Source of the DNA: Tenodera sinensis
Lineage: Eukaryota; Arthropoda; Insecta; Mantodea; Mantidae
Assembly: GCA_030765045.1 (NCBI GenBank)
Contig: CM060969.1
Coordinates: 46,770,716 to 46,834,715 of the forward strand
DNA: 64,000 nucleotides
Reading direction: 5' to 3'
In this document: one piece after another, positions 33,269-42,962 of the stretch
Position numbering within the stretch: position 1 is the stretch's first letter
How the letters are laid out: every line of letters begins with the position of its first letter
Program-made: the position numbers and the translations under genes
Notes under the pieces: model-generated
The model's input: the letters and a program-made list of their open reading frames with translations, nothing else
Database searches by the model: none
Told to the model about the DNA's origin: nothing

Positions 33269-33412
33269 ACATTTTTTGTACAGCAAAATTTTGTCTATCT
33301 CTTACGGTTTACAAGTTATTCAAAAGTCGTCCTGAGTAAACAGGACTACATAGGCTATAGCCAGAAAACTCAAAATATACATTTCATTTTTCATACAAAT
33401 ATCTTAAAGATA

Positions 33413-33974
33413 AAAATTTAAGAGTTAGAACTGGAACTTAAAAATTCAATGCCACAACTGGCATTTGAACCACAGACCTTCCGCTTGCCGGGCAGACGCT
33501 CTAACCACTGAGCTATTGTGACAAACTGCCAGAATGGCATTAAATTCTCAAGCCAGTTCGTATTTCTCCTGGTAAACCACAAAGGCAGTCTCACATCAGA
33601 AACAATTACCCCAATGGTGACTTACTATTGTAAGTACTTACCATGGTAATTACCATGTGAAGGTTATTTAATCCTGGGATATAAAGTACTTACAAGAGTA
33701 AGTTACCATTGGGGTAATTGTTTCTGATGTGAGACTGCCTTTGTGGTTTACCAGGAGAAATACGAACTGGCTTGAGAATTTAATGCCATTCTGGCAGTTT
33801 GTCACAATAGCTCAGTGGTTAGAGCGTCCGCCCGGCAAGCGGAAGGTCTGTGGTTCAAATCCCAGTTGTGGCATTGAATTTTTAAGTTCCAGTTCTACCT
33901 CTTAAACTTTGCCCACACACGGCTTGTGTGTTTAAAAACACCAACAGTAAGTTTGTTGGCATAAATAAATAATA
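33413..33974. mobile_element. SINE-1 head-to-head pair (562-bp inverted repeat)
   Basis: One 12-bp duplication ATCTTAAAGATA (33401-33412 and 33975-33986) encloses both arms. The right arm is a near-complete SINE-1 in plus orientation. It has a perfect polymerase III box A (TAGCTCAGTGG, 33808-33818), a perfect box B (GGTTCAAATCC, 33852-33862), then the family 3' body and an AATAAATAAATAATAA end. The left arm is an inverted copy lacking the last part of the tail. Arms of about 220 bp flank a short central segment. Confidence 0.9.
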
Positions 33975-34154
33975 ATCTTAAAGATATGTTATTTTAATCA
34001 AAATCGTTAGAGCCATTTTCAAGAAAACCAAAATTTTTGAAAACATCTTTGTGTCGCATCCTTGAAAGACATTAAACTCAAATATCAACTTTGGTACTCA
34101 AATACCAACGTTGGTTTTTAGCTGACTTTTAATTTCTGAGTGATGCTGTCCACA

Positions 34155-34156
<2 letters not shown>

Positions 34157-34206
<50 letters not shown>
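34157..34206. repeat. CA microsatellite within Rpt-1
   Basis: About 25 CA units with one CAAA break. Other Rpt-1 copies have only a few units here. Confidence 0.9.
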
Positions 34207-34535
34207 GAGACCTTTTTCTAAAAATGCTTTTTTATGATTTAGGGGGTCTCAAAACATATATTTCTGGTGAAATCTCAACACCGGATTTTTGGGTGGGATA
34301 CAATACTTCCTCTACTTATCAGTAGAGAAAGTAAAAATGAAAGCAAAGCTATCCTATTTCCAGCTACACCAATGTAGTTTATGCTGCTTAGTTTTACTGA
34401 GCTATATATTGCACAATGCATAATGTTAAGTGCACAAAGAGTTAATAAAATATGAAATAAAATGAAGTTCTAAACAATTATTTTTGTAATATAATGGATA
34501 TAATGTATAACTGATTTGATGAAGGACATACTTAC

Positions 34536-34686
34536 TGATTCCTTCTAATCTCTTCAATGGACGAGATGTTCTGGTGAATACAACATGCAACATATAGAAA
34601 AGCCCTGCTAGGAATAGTGCTGGTATTAACATCCAGTAATTAACCACTGCCACAAGAGTAGCCACTGCTACAAAAAATAATGAAAT
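34536..34686 (-). CDS. ABCC (MRP4-like) transporter, exon E: transmembrane domain 2
   Basis: Acceptor TTTTTTTTTTCCAG is followed by ISLFFVAVATLVAVVNYWML, two hydrophobic passes, then TRTSRPLKRLEGI and donor A|GTAAGT. The block [TS]SR-x-[VL]KRLEG is highly characteristic of ABCC proteins between the last transmembrane helices and the second nucleotide-binding domain. 151 bp, entering in phase 0 and leaving after the first base of a codon. The next exon, expected to begin with a TRSPVFSHL-like sequence, was not found to the left. This transporter class exports organic anions and conjugates using ATP. Confidence 0.9.
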
Positions 34687-34928
34687 CTGGAAAAAAAAAA
34701 GAGTTAAGTTCAGTCACCTACATGTGTGAAATGAGTTGGTGCCAAAAACATTTCTGATGAGTCAGATGACTTTCTTTATCCACTTTTCTACAAATTACTC
34801 TTATAAAATGCTTACTGCATACTAAACTTGTGAAATATTTTCATTACAGATGTTACTATAATAGCTACAAGAGGGATACAAAATACTGAAGCAATGGACA
34901 AAATTTTAAAAAAGAGAGATGTCTATAT

Positions 34929-35178
34929 CAGAGATATTCAACCTAGGGTGTGCATATGCCCAGGGGTACACAAAGACTTCTTAGGGGGTACATAAAATTT
35001 AATTTAATCCTTCTTAATGTAGTAGGTATTATATAAGTTATAAATATTATAATCTATTTTAGACATAGTTATGTATAATTTGAATTAAGGATAACTCCAG
35101 AGCTAGGGATAGGGGTACAGGCTGAAATGAAAAATTGTATTTGGGGGGTACATGGAAAAACAAGGTTGAACACCACTG
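34929..35178. mobile_element. hAT-type MITE, 250 bp
   Basis: The right end, read inward, begins CAGTGGTGTTCAACCTTG and the left end CAGAGATATTCAACCTAGG, typical hAT terminal inverted repeats. Flanked by 8-bp duplications GTCTATAT/CTCTATAT with one mismatch. Non-coding. Confidence 0.75.
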
Positions 35179-35186
35179 CTCTATAT

Positions 35187-35621
35187 AATTGCTTTGAAAT
35201 TAGATGCCAGTTCCTTATGTGACCACATGAAAAAATTCTAATAAATCTGATACATTACATTTGCAAGACTTTCTCTACCTATTTTTTCACAAACCATTCT
35301 TATTAACCTATTCTTATGTTGTAAATTTTACGATACCATTTTGTTCATTCAACTTTTCATCCACTTCTGCGTATGTGTGGCGACTGGCTGCTCTTCTAAT
35401 CTGAGTTGGAGGGAAACACTTACTGAAATAAGGTTGATTTTAACATTTCTCCAGTTTTTATGTCAGGTATGGGGTTCAGTTCGTAAATATTACGAGGCAT
35501 TAGTGATGGTGTTAGTATTTTGTTTGTTCCATGATTTTATTTTATTTGTTTCCAGGTAAAGTATTTTGTGCGTAATACAGATTACTGATTGGCTCTGAAG
35601 TGCTATCTACTCGATTTCAAA
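35187..35621. other. No recognisable gene
   Basis: A plus-strand frame of 72 codons (35341-35559) is hydrophobic but has no family resemblance I recognise. Confidence 0.4.
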
Positions 35622-35635
35622 CATAGCATTACGTT

Positions 35636-35779
35636 ATTATTTATTTATGCCAACAAACTTACTGTTGGTGTTTTTAAACACATAAGCCGTGTGTGGGCAA
35701 AGTTTGAGAGGTAGAACTGGAACTTAAAAATTTAAATCCCAGTTGTGGCATTGCATTTTTAAGTTCTAGTTCTACCTCT
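35636..35779 (-). mobile_element. SINE-1, fold-back copy
   Basis: Perfect 14-bp duplication CATAGCATTACGTT (35622-35635 and 35780-35793). The inverted tail and a short facing arm (GTAGAACTGGAACTTAAAAA against its complement near 35755-35777) form a fold-back. Confidence 0.9.
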
Positions 35780-35799
35780 CATAGCATTACGTTTTCTAG

Positions 35800-35995
35800 T
35801 GCTGTTGTCTGATCTTGACTCTGACAAGGTCGATCAAATATTGAAAGAATTCAAATTTTACAAGGAAGATAAATCAGATGATGAAGACTGCAGTGAAACA
35901 GAAGATTTTGTGGAAGCTCATGATATATTTGATTCAGACGATAGTATAACAGATCCTACTTATGCATATAAGGATAAAGATGAAAATGATGATGG

Positions 35996-36052
<57 letters not shown>

Positions 36053-36245
36053 CGACGACGACTTAATTGAATCCAATAGCAAGGGAAAAAAGTTTCGAAA
36101 GGGGAATGATGAGCCACCAGTTTCATGACATAAATCATGCCCTCCCTAACACCCCAAACGTAGGATGACTACAAATTACTGTTCAACTTGCAGACATCCT
36201 ATATATGGAGAGCACCAAGCTATATGTTGTGTTCCATTACAGTGA
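35800..36245 (+). pseudogene. piggyBac-like remnant: acidic N terminus joined to Cys-rich C terminus
   Basis: The frame reads LLSDLDSDKVDQILKEFKFY, an acidic stretch (DSDDSITDPTY) and a run of about 22 Asp from an expanded GAT repeat. After the stop at 36128, another frame gives MTTNYCSTCRHPIYGEHQAI-CC, like the Cys/His cluster at the end of piggyBac transposases. The catalytic core is absent, suggesting internal deletion. The assignment is tentative. Confidence 0.35.
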
Positions 36246-36659
36246 AGAAAGCTAAGTGAATAGGGAGAAATGAAACAGAGCTTCTAATTTTTATTTAATT
36301 CTTTTTGTAAATATGCTTGTGAATTACTTAATCTGAGGCTTTTACTTATAAGTTAAGATGTTCTAACAGGATTTCATAAGAGTTATCATAGTTTTATTGT
36401 GATTTAATTTCCTTTTTATTTCTTAAAATGTATGACAGTATTATATACAGGTGTGTTCCTTTTTTTATTTGTGCAAGCCAGGTAGATGCAAGAAAACACT
36501 GCAGTTGGTATGGTACATAATAAGTCATGTGTTATTAACTAAATATGTTATTATTTTTGTGAATTTATAAATATTTAAACACTGAAAACATTTTTAACTT
36601 CGAGTAGTCAAATTTACGAATGTTTAGTGATAGTGTACTACAGAAACATATTAGTGTTG

Positions 36660-36785
36660 TAGGGTTAAACCAACAGATGGTAGATTTCAGGCTTGTAAGC
36701 CGTGATCCAGTCAATGAATGTTCTGACATTTCTCCCAAGGCTGCATTGGGCAGTCTGTTGGACTAATGCCGGCCGTGAAAGCCTC
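36660..36785 (+). mobile_element. PLE-B terminal fragment
   Basis: GGCTTGTAAGCCGTGATC and GGCCGTGAAAGCCT resemble the ends of the PLE-B terminal repeat at 16211-16290. Confidence 0.45.
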
Positions 36786-36837
36786 AGCATGTATATTCTT
36801 ATTAAAGCTTATTCTTCTGTTACTTATTCTTATTGTT

Positions 36838-37275
<438 letters not shown>

Positions 37276-37309
37276 AATGCCTGAGCCATCCCACCCAGGG
37301 TTTTACTGT

Positions 37310-37311
<2 letters not shown>

Positions 37312-37402
<91 letters not shown>
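37312..37402. repeat. (CTGT)-(CT)n-(CA)n microsatellite
   Basis: CTGT units, about 30 CT units and then CA units. The array abuts a diverged Rpt-1 3' end. Confidence 0.95.
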
Positions 37403-37535
37403 AATACTTTTAGTATATTATTATGTTAAGGGCACCTTAAAACAAATCTTGATGGCCTTTCCTTTCAAATTTTTGGATGAAATGCAGTACTTCTCTACTT
37501 ACAATAAGTGGCAGAGAGAGCAAGAAAGGAGTAGT
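37403..37535 (+). mobile_element. Rpt-1, diverged 3' end
   Basis: AAATTTTTGGATGAAATGCAGT followed by ACTTCTCTACTTACAATAAGTGG-AGAGAGAGC matches the terminal 100 bp of Rpt-1 and its subterminal hairpin. Confidence 0.6.
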
Positions 37536-37687
37536 TACTTTTCTCTGTAACCCTGCACTGCAGATTCAATGTTGACATTATTTTGTTTCAAGAGCTAGTT
37601 TCAGTTATCACCAGTTCCAAGTGTATTTCTTATACTATGGATTTTAACTTCACAATGCAGACAGGCAGACATTACAGGATAACTCAC

Positions 37688-37767
37688 CACTAAAACATCC
37701 ATAAGGCTTTTTGGTAACATTTCATCCACTGTACCAATATCTCTTGAAAATCTATTAGTAATTTGTC
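37688..37767 (-). CDS. ABCC transporter, exon D
   Basis: 80-bp exon between TTTTGCAG and GTGAGT encoding GQITNRFSRDIGTVDEMLPK then SLMDVLV, with the first Gly codon split with exon C. The sequence G-[RQ]-I-x-NRFS-DIG is the invariant intracellular-loop motif of transmembrane domain 2 in ABCC proteins. The intron to exon C is only 205 bp, the shortest of the four. Confidence 0.95.
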
Positions 37768-37972
37768 CTGCAAAAGAAAGAAGGAAGTGAGCAAGTCAGC
37801 TGTTTTATTTCTCCAAGCAGAAATTCTTGATTTACGTTTAATTTAAGCTAACGGTAATGAAAAAATAGTTAATAATACTTCATTGCTTTCTATAATAGAG
37901 CAGTAAAAAAATAGTGACTCGAATGACTGTATAATGTTATTGTCAATATATAATTTTGCTACTCATTTTTAC

Positions 37973-38202
37973 CTGCTGGGTTGGTGTGAAAGAACCTCAT
38001 TGTTGCATGTGTTATAATGGTCATGATTCTGTCATGGAGTGTCATGGAAGCTCTCATGCACAGTTGAACATTGTAATGTAGATTTGCCAGAGGTAGTATC
38101 ACAGTTCCAATTGTCAAACCAGTATATACATAAATACATGAGTTTCTATCCAACTCATGTTCATTCACAGTTGCATTGGATCTGGTGGCTTCTAAATTTG
38201 TC
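37973..38202 (-). CDS. ABCC transporter, exon C
   Basis: 230-bp exon between TTATTGCAG and GTAAAA. The first base completes the Trp codon begun in exon B. It encodes TNLEATRSNATVNEHELDRN (extracellular loop), YVYTGLTIGTVILPLANLHY (membrane pass), then MTLHDRIMTIITHATMRFFH and TNPAG. The segment S-x-x-LH-[DN]-[KR]-[MI]...FF-x-x-NP-x-G is the standard ABCC coupling-helix region. The NAT triplet in the loop is a possible N-glycosylation site. Confidence 0.95.
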
Positions 38203-38449
38203 CTGCAATAAAATCAAAATCACACTACTATTTCTAGATTTTCTATTACTTAAATGCTGCACATTATGATAAAGTTACTATAGCACTAAGTGTGTTCAAA
38301 GACACTCAAAGAATCTTTCTTTTTTCTTCAAAAGATATGCTGCAAAAGGAAGCACACATTCCTATCAGCTGAAGTCCTTTCCTGAAATTTACATATACTT
38401 AGATAAGAGATACATTGAACACATCATATCATAGGTATATATAAAACCT

Positions 38450-39545
38450 ATACTCACTGCAATGAGCAGCAAATCTCAACACAATTCAGTTTCCAGAACC
38501 AAAGCCTCAGGCTAATCACAGGTGCTGTGAAGTCTACACCAATAGCCGCAATGGAGACGTTAACAAATCAAAAACCTATCTAATATGATCTAGAGAAAGC
38601 TACTGTTATACAGTATGAAAAACTTATCAGGCTACCATTCAGTAGTTGGCAAATACGGCATTTTATATCCCAATTCAAAACTCAGGAAAACTTCCTTTCT
38701 AAAATCCATGATCTCAAAAAATAACTAACCCTTTCTCCTAATAAAGAAAATTTACTTTCAAAGATGAACTCAACATAAACTCTAGATATTGAATACCATA
38801 TAGATCTAATGGAGGAAGTAAAAAAAGATGATACCTCAAATGATGTGTGGATATCATTACACATTGTATGCTATGTTAAGAGTTGCTCTGGAACATCCCC
38901 ACTTTATTCACATTAGTCATTTTAACACGAAACGGCACCCTTCTGCTCTTTGTATTACATTTTCTCTTTGTTTGGTCCATGTAAGTTTGGTGAAAATATA
39001 ACACCCAAATATTTGGCTTCCTTTGTTTCTGGTAATTGTTGACCCTCGAAATTTGTTTTTATTTTTAATGAAAAGATTGTTTTAGTGAAAAGATTTAGTA
39101 GTTTGATTTTGTTGTATTAACAGTCATTACATTTTCTTTTGTCTACTTTTGTAGGTTGGTTTTCTCTTGTTCTATACTTTTGTTTTTTGGTTTTAAAGCC
39201 CACATTACTAAGTCATCAGCAAGTAGTGCACACTTCTCAACTGATTCTTGTATTTCTTGTGGCAGATCGTTAATAAATATATTAAAAAGTGTTATGGTGA
39301 GCACTGTGCCTTGTAGTAAGCCACAGTGTATTTGTTTCTACTTCAATATATTCCTTCCATACCTGGTAGCAATAAAGCGTAGAGTTATGTGATGACATAG
39401 CCATGAAAATATTGGACAGTGTATCCCTATTTTTTTTATTTTCCTTAGTAGTTTTGTTCTGCATATAGAATCATATGCACTTTGGAGATAAAAAAACTGA
39501 TACATTATCTTCTTGTGAGGTAGGTGTCACATGAGGGATTCCACC
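38450..39545 (-). pseudogene. LINE RNH-2 copy with inverted 5' segment
   Basis: 38450-38850 reads on the plus strand (RLITGAVKSTPIAAMETLTN) while 38855-39545 reads on the minus strand (LADDLVMWALKPKNKSIEQE, EAKYLGVIFSPNLHGPNKEK). Both belong to ORF2 of the RNH-2 family, compare 44640-44800. The switch of strand within one element is the mark of twin-priming-type inversion. Many stops. Confidence 0.7.
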
Positions 39546-39677
39546 GTAGTGGAGCCTCAAGACAAATTCCATTCCAGGACAAGTCCTTTACTAGCTCAAG
39601 AATGAGATATGGATATGGGATGGTGGTAGGGCGGTGGTAAATGTGTTAGGAATGAGTTGTGTTTATAGGATTGGGAT

Positions 39678-39708
<31 letters not shown>

Positions 39709-42700
39709 GTCACAGTCAGGAAAGGGAATATGTTCTAATTTTGTCCAAGTAGAAGTTGGGGACGTTTATAGGTTTCCCTGGGGTCAAGGTCATATTCCCC
39801 GAGACCCCGGATCAGGGCATTGAAACTTTGTGGCAGGGAATCGTAGAAGGTGCGGGAGAGAGTTAATATGTAGTCTGTGAGAGTGGGGATAGATAAGTCT
39901 CGGTGTATATCCTTGTTGGGTAGGTACCAATCGGCATCAACAGAGATGCGCAGATATCGATTCTGTAGGGTTTGTAGTCATTTGAGGTGGGTAGCAGCTG
40001 CAATGCCCCAGACTTGGCAACCATAGGCGAGAGCTGCTCTTAGAATCTGCTTGTAGAGTAGTACTTTGTTGGGAATTGACATGGTCGATTTTCAATTATA
40101 CAGGGGGTACAGCATTGCCATCTTGTGATTGACTTTTTTGGTGATCTCCTCTATGTGAGGTTTCCAGAGAAGTTTATGGTCTAATATGTTATTGTTGTTG
40201 TTTTTTAGTGCCTTGCATCTGGCAATGAAGCCATTAGCATTTGTGCTTTCCAATACTTTTGAACTGTAGTTTCTTCTGATCTTCAAGTGGTCTTCAAGTG
40301 GTCTTCAAGTGGTCTTCAAGTGGTCTTCATTCATTTCTGCTGGATCGTTACACAGGACACATATTGGTGAAGCTAAGATACCTATTCTGTAGAGATGACT
40401 TGCTAAGCAGTCGTGATTTGTCAATAGTCGGAAGGCTGCAACCGCTGTTTTCCTTGGTCTCTGGGGATTATAACTGGGTTGGAAAATAGTGTAATCCATT
40501 TTTTATCTTTGGCATTTGTTTCTATTTCTTGTAGGTATGAATGAGAAAATTTGTTAATGATCAAGCGTTTTATTGAGGAATATGAGAAATTGAATTTAGA
40601 CTTTTGTTTTATTGTTGTGCCTTTCTTTGCAAGTGAGTCTGCAGCTTCGTTCCCCATGACTCCACAGTGTGCTGCAATCCATTGGAGATGAACAGTCTTA
40701 TTAACTTTTTGGAGTTGTGTTAACATTTCGTAGCATTCTCTAATTTTTGTTGACTTCTTTGTAGTATTTGAACATATTCCCTGAATTGCAGCTTTAGAAT
40801 CCGAAAGAATTACTGCCTTGTTAAATTTATTTAAGGGAAGATTTAATAATTGTCGGAGAGCAATGTATATAGCCTCTATTTCTCCATCATAATTTGTTGT
40901 GTCTCTGCCAACAGAATGATAAAAGGAAAAATCTGATGTGTTGCACTCACATGACTTTCTCTACTCTTGTACTAACCATTCTTACAAACTCTTATTCCCA
41001 TATCTTCTTCGTGTTAGTTAAAATATACATTTGTACAAATTATCTTATTGCTTATTTCCTTGTAGGTGCAAGGGGAATATTGGAATATTCTTCTCCAGTT
41101 TTGTACATCTTCTGGACACTTGGTTCTTTCTTTGGTTCTGTCCCCCAATCGGATCTCCGGGTGGGGACATCTTTAGGCAAATTTCATCACAATTCCAATA
41201 CTTTAAGAATTCTACAATGGAATGCAGGAGGCATGTCCCAGCCTATAAAACAAGAGCTAATGAAAATATTATGGTCTAATATGACTCCCAGGTATTTGTC
41301 TCTGTTGGACCAATGCACGCTGCCACCAGCTATTTGGAGCTCAGGAGGATCTTCCTGCACCAGTCGCCTGGTGAAGGTGACGGCCTGTGACTTGGTGGGG
41401 TTTATCTTCAGGCGCCAGGCAGAAAACCAGGCTGTTAAGGAGTTGGCATAGCGTTGTAGCCTGTTTGCTGCTTCTGTATGTTTGGAAGAGGCAGTGGCAA
41501 TGGCAGTGTCATCGGCAAACTGGTAGAGGGTACATCCACGGAAGGAGGGTAAGGAATTTATGTAGATCAGGAAGAGAAGTGGCCCCAGAACACTTCCCTG
41601 AGGGACACCTGCATGGATAGGTCAAGAAATGGAGAATACAGCTTCTTTGCAGACGGAATAGGTTTGATTGTGCAGATAGGAATGGAGGAGATGAACAAGG
41701 TAGGGAGGAATGTTATAGTGAATAAGTCTGTAGAGGAGCCCCTCATGCCAAACAAGTCAAAGGCCCGTGTGATATCAAGGAAGAGGGAGACCACAAACTG
41801 CTGGTTATTGAAGCCTTTGATAATGTCGTCCACTAGCCGAAGGAGTGGGTGAATAGTGGAGTGATTTCTACGGAAGCCAAACTGCTCTGATCGGAGGACC
41901 TGATGTGTATGTAGGAAGTTCTGGAGCCGTGCCTGCACAATCCTTTCAAACAGCTTGCTCAAAGAGGGGAGTAAGCTGATGGGACGATATCCGTCAGGAG
42001 AGGTAGAGTTTTTCCCTGGTTTTGGCAGTGTGATAAGTTTGGCATGTTTCCAGGCCATCAGAAAGTACGCCAGATGAATCATGGCGTTGTAGAGGTGTAC
42101 TAAAAGGATCACCCACTGCTGCAGTAGGACCTTTAGAGCCGCATATGGTATTTGGTCAAACCCGGAAGCTTTGTAGGGGGCGACACTAGAAAGTAGAGTA
42201 CAAACTTCCTCTACAGTGGTTGGTGTTGTATCTTCTGGCAGGAAGGGCCGGGGTAAAAAGTCAGCGACATGGTCTTCAACTTGACGCCTGAGATCTAGGT
42301 GTCACAGGTGTCATGTGGATGGAAGGTGCCTTCAAGGAATTCCGCCATCAGTTCAACCTTCTCTCGGGCAGACTGTGCAATGCGAGTGCCATGGTGAATG
42401 GGTTTGTCCTGTGTGGGTAATCGGAGCAAGGCTTTGGACATCCGCCAAAGGAGTTGTCTTTAGTATCCAGTGAAGATAATTTTCGTTCCCAGTCGGCATT
42501 TAAATGGTCGGCTAGTTTCACTTTTAGCACACGTTGCAGGCGATTGTATTCTCTACGGTCGAGAGGGCATCCAGTATGTTGAGCTCATCGGCGGGCTCTG
42601 TTTTTGTCAACAATCAAGTCACGGAGGTGACTTCCTGACCACTTGAGTTGGTCCTCTGCTCGGTGGAGTGGCTTGTGTAATGGCTGTAGTGATGGATGTG

Positions 42701-42962
42701 GTGATGTGGTGCACCAGCAAGTCCACATCCTGTGTCATAGTACAGGGGTCTATAGGTGCTGGCAGGTCGGCCATTATGCGGGAGAATGTTTGCCAATCGA
42801 CTTGCCTGGGAGATGGAAAGAGGGATTGTGTTTTATAGTTTGGTTTGGTATGGAAGATCAGTAGCAGAGGGTAATGATCAGAAGTTAGTTCTGGAAGGGA
42901 AAAAATCTGGGAATGTAGAGTTGTATTCTTGACCAGGGCAATGTCCAGTCATTATCTTCTTT
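39546..42962 (-). pseudogene. Jockey-like LINE, decayed, interrupted
   Basis: Minus-strand fragments in order: endonuclease-to-RT linker (42300-42900); LPKPGKNSTSPDGYRPISLL and SLSKLFERIVQARLQNFL (RT, about 41950-42050); EQFGFRRNHSTIHPLLRLVD; QFADDTAIATASSKHTEAAN (catalytic box, about 41500); KYLGVILDH; then, after an insertion, LWKPHIEEITKKVNHKMAML and ILRAALAYGCQVWGIAAATH (about 40030-40190). There is a 29-base A tract (plus-strand T, 39680-39708) near the 3' end. The domain order and the LRAALAYGCQVWG-type C terminus fit the Jockey clade. Confidence 0.78.
40189..41269 (-). pseudogene. LINE RNH-1 copy inserted in the Jockey-like LINE
   Basis: A perfect 14-bp duplication TATGGTCTAATATG (40175-40188 and 41270-41283) bounds it. 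On the minus strand, 40189-40915 encodes the RNase H end (LQWIAAHCGVMGNEAADSLA) and C-terminal zinc-knuckle block. On the plus strand, 41080-41268 reads LRILQWNAGGMSQPIKQELM, the start of an endonuclease domain, so the 5' part is inverted. A piece of Rpt-1 5' end (about 40930-41078) lies at the inversion point. Confidence 0.85.

Larger units (their letters stand above)
32428..34331 (+). mobile_element. Rpt-1 copy with two nested insertions
   Basis: Same 5' and 3' ends as other copies, with TAAAAAT on both sides. It contains a LINE RNH-2 copy (32801-33268), a palindromic SINE-1 pair (33413-33974) and an expanded CA array (34157-34206). Confidence 0.8.

Noticed and set aside
33800..33870. Functional tRNA gene
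   Set aside because: The polymerase III boxes are good, but there is no acceptor-stem pairing with a complete cloverleaf, and the sequence continues into a SINE body repeated elsewhere.
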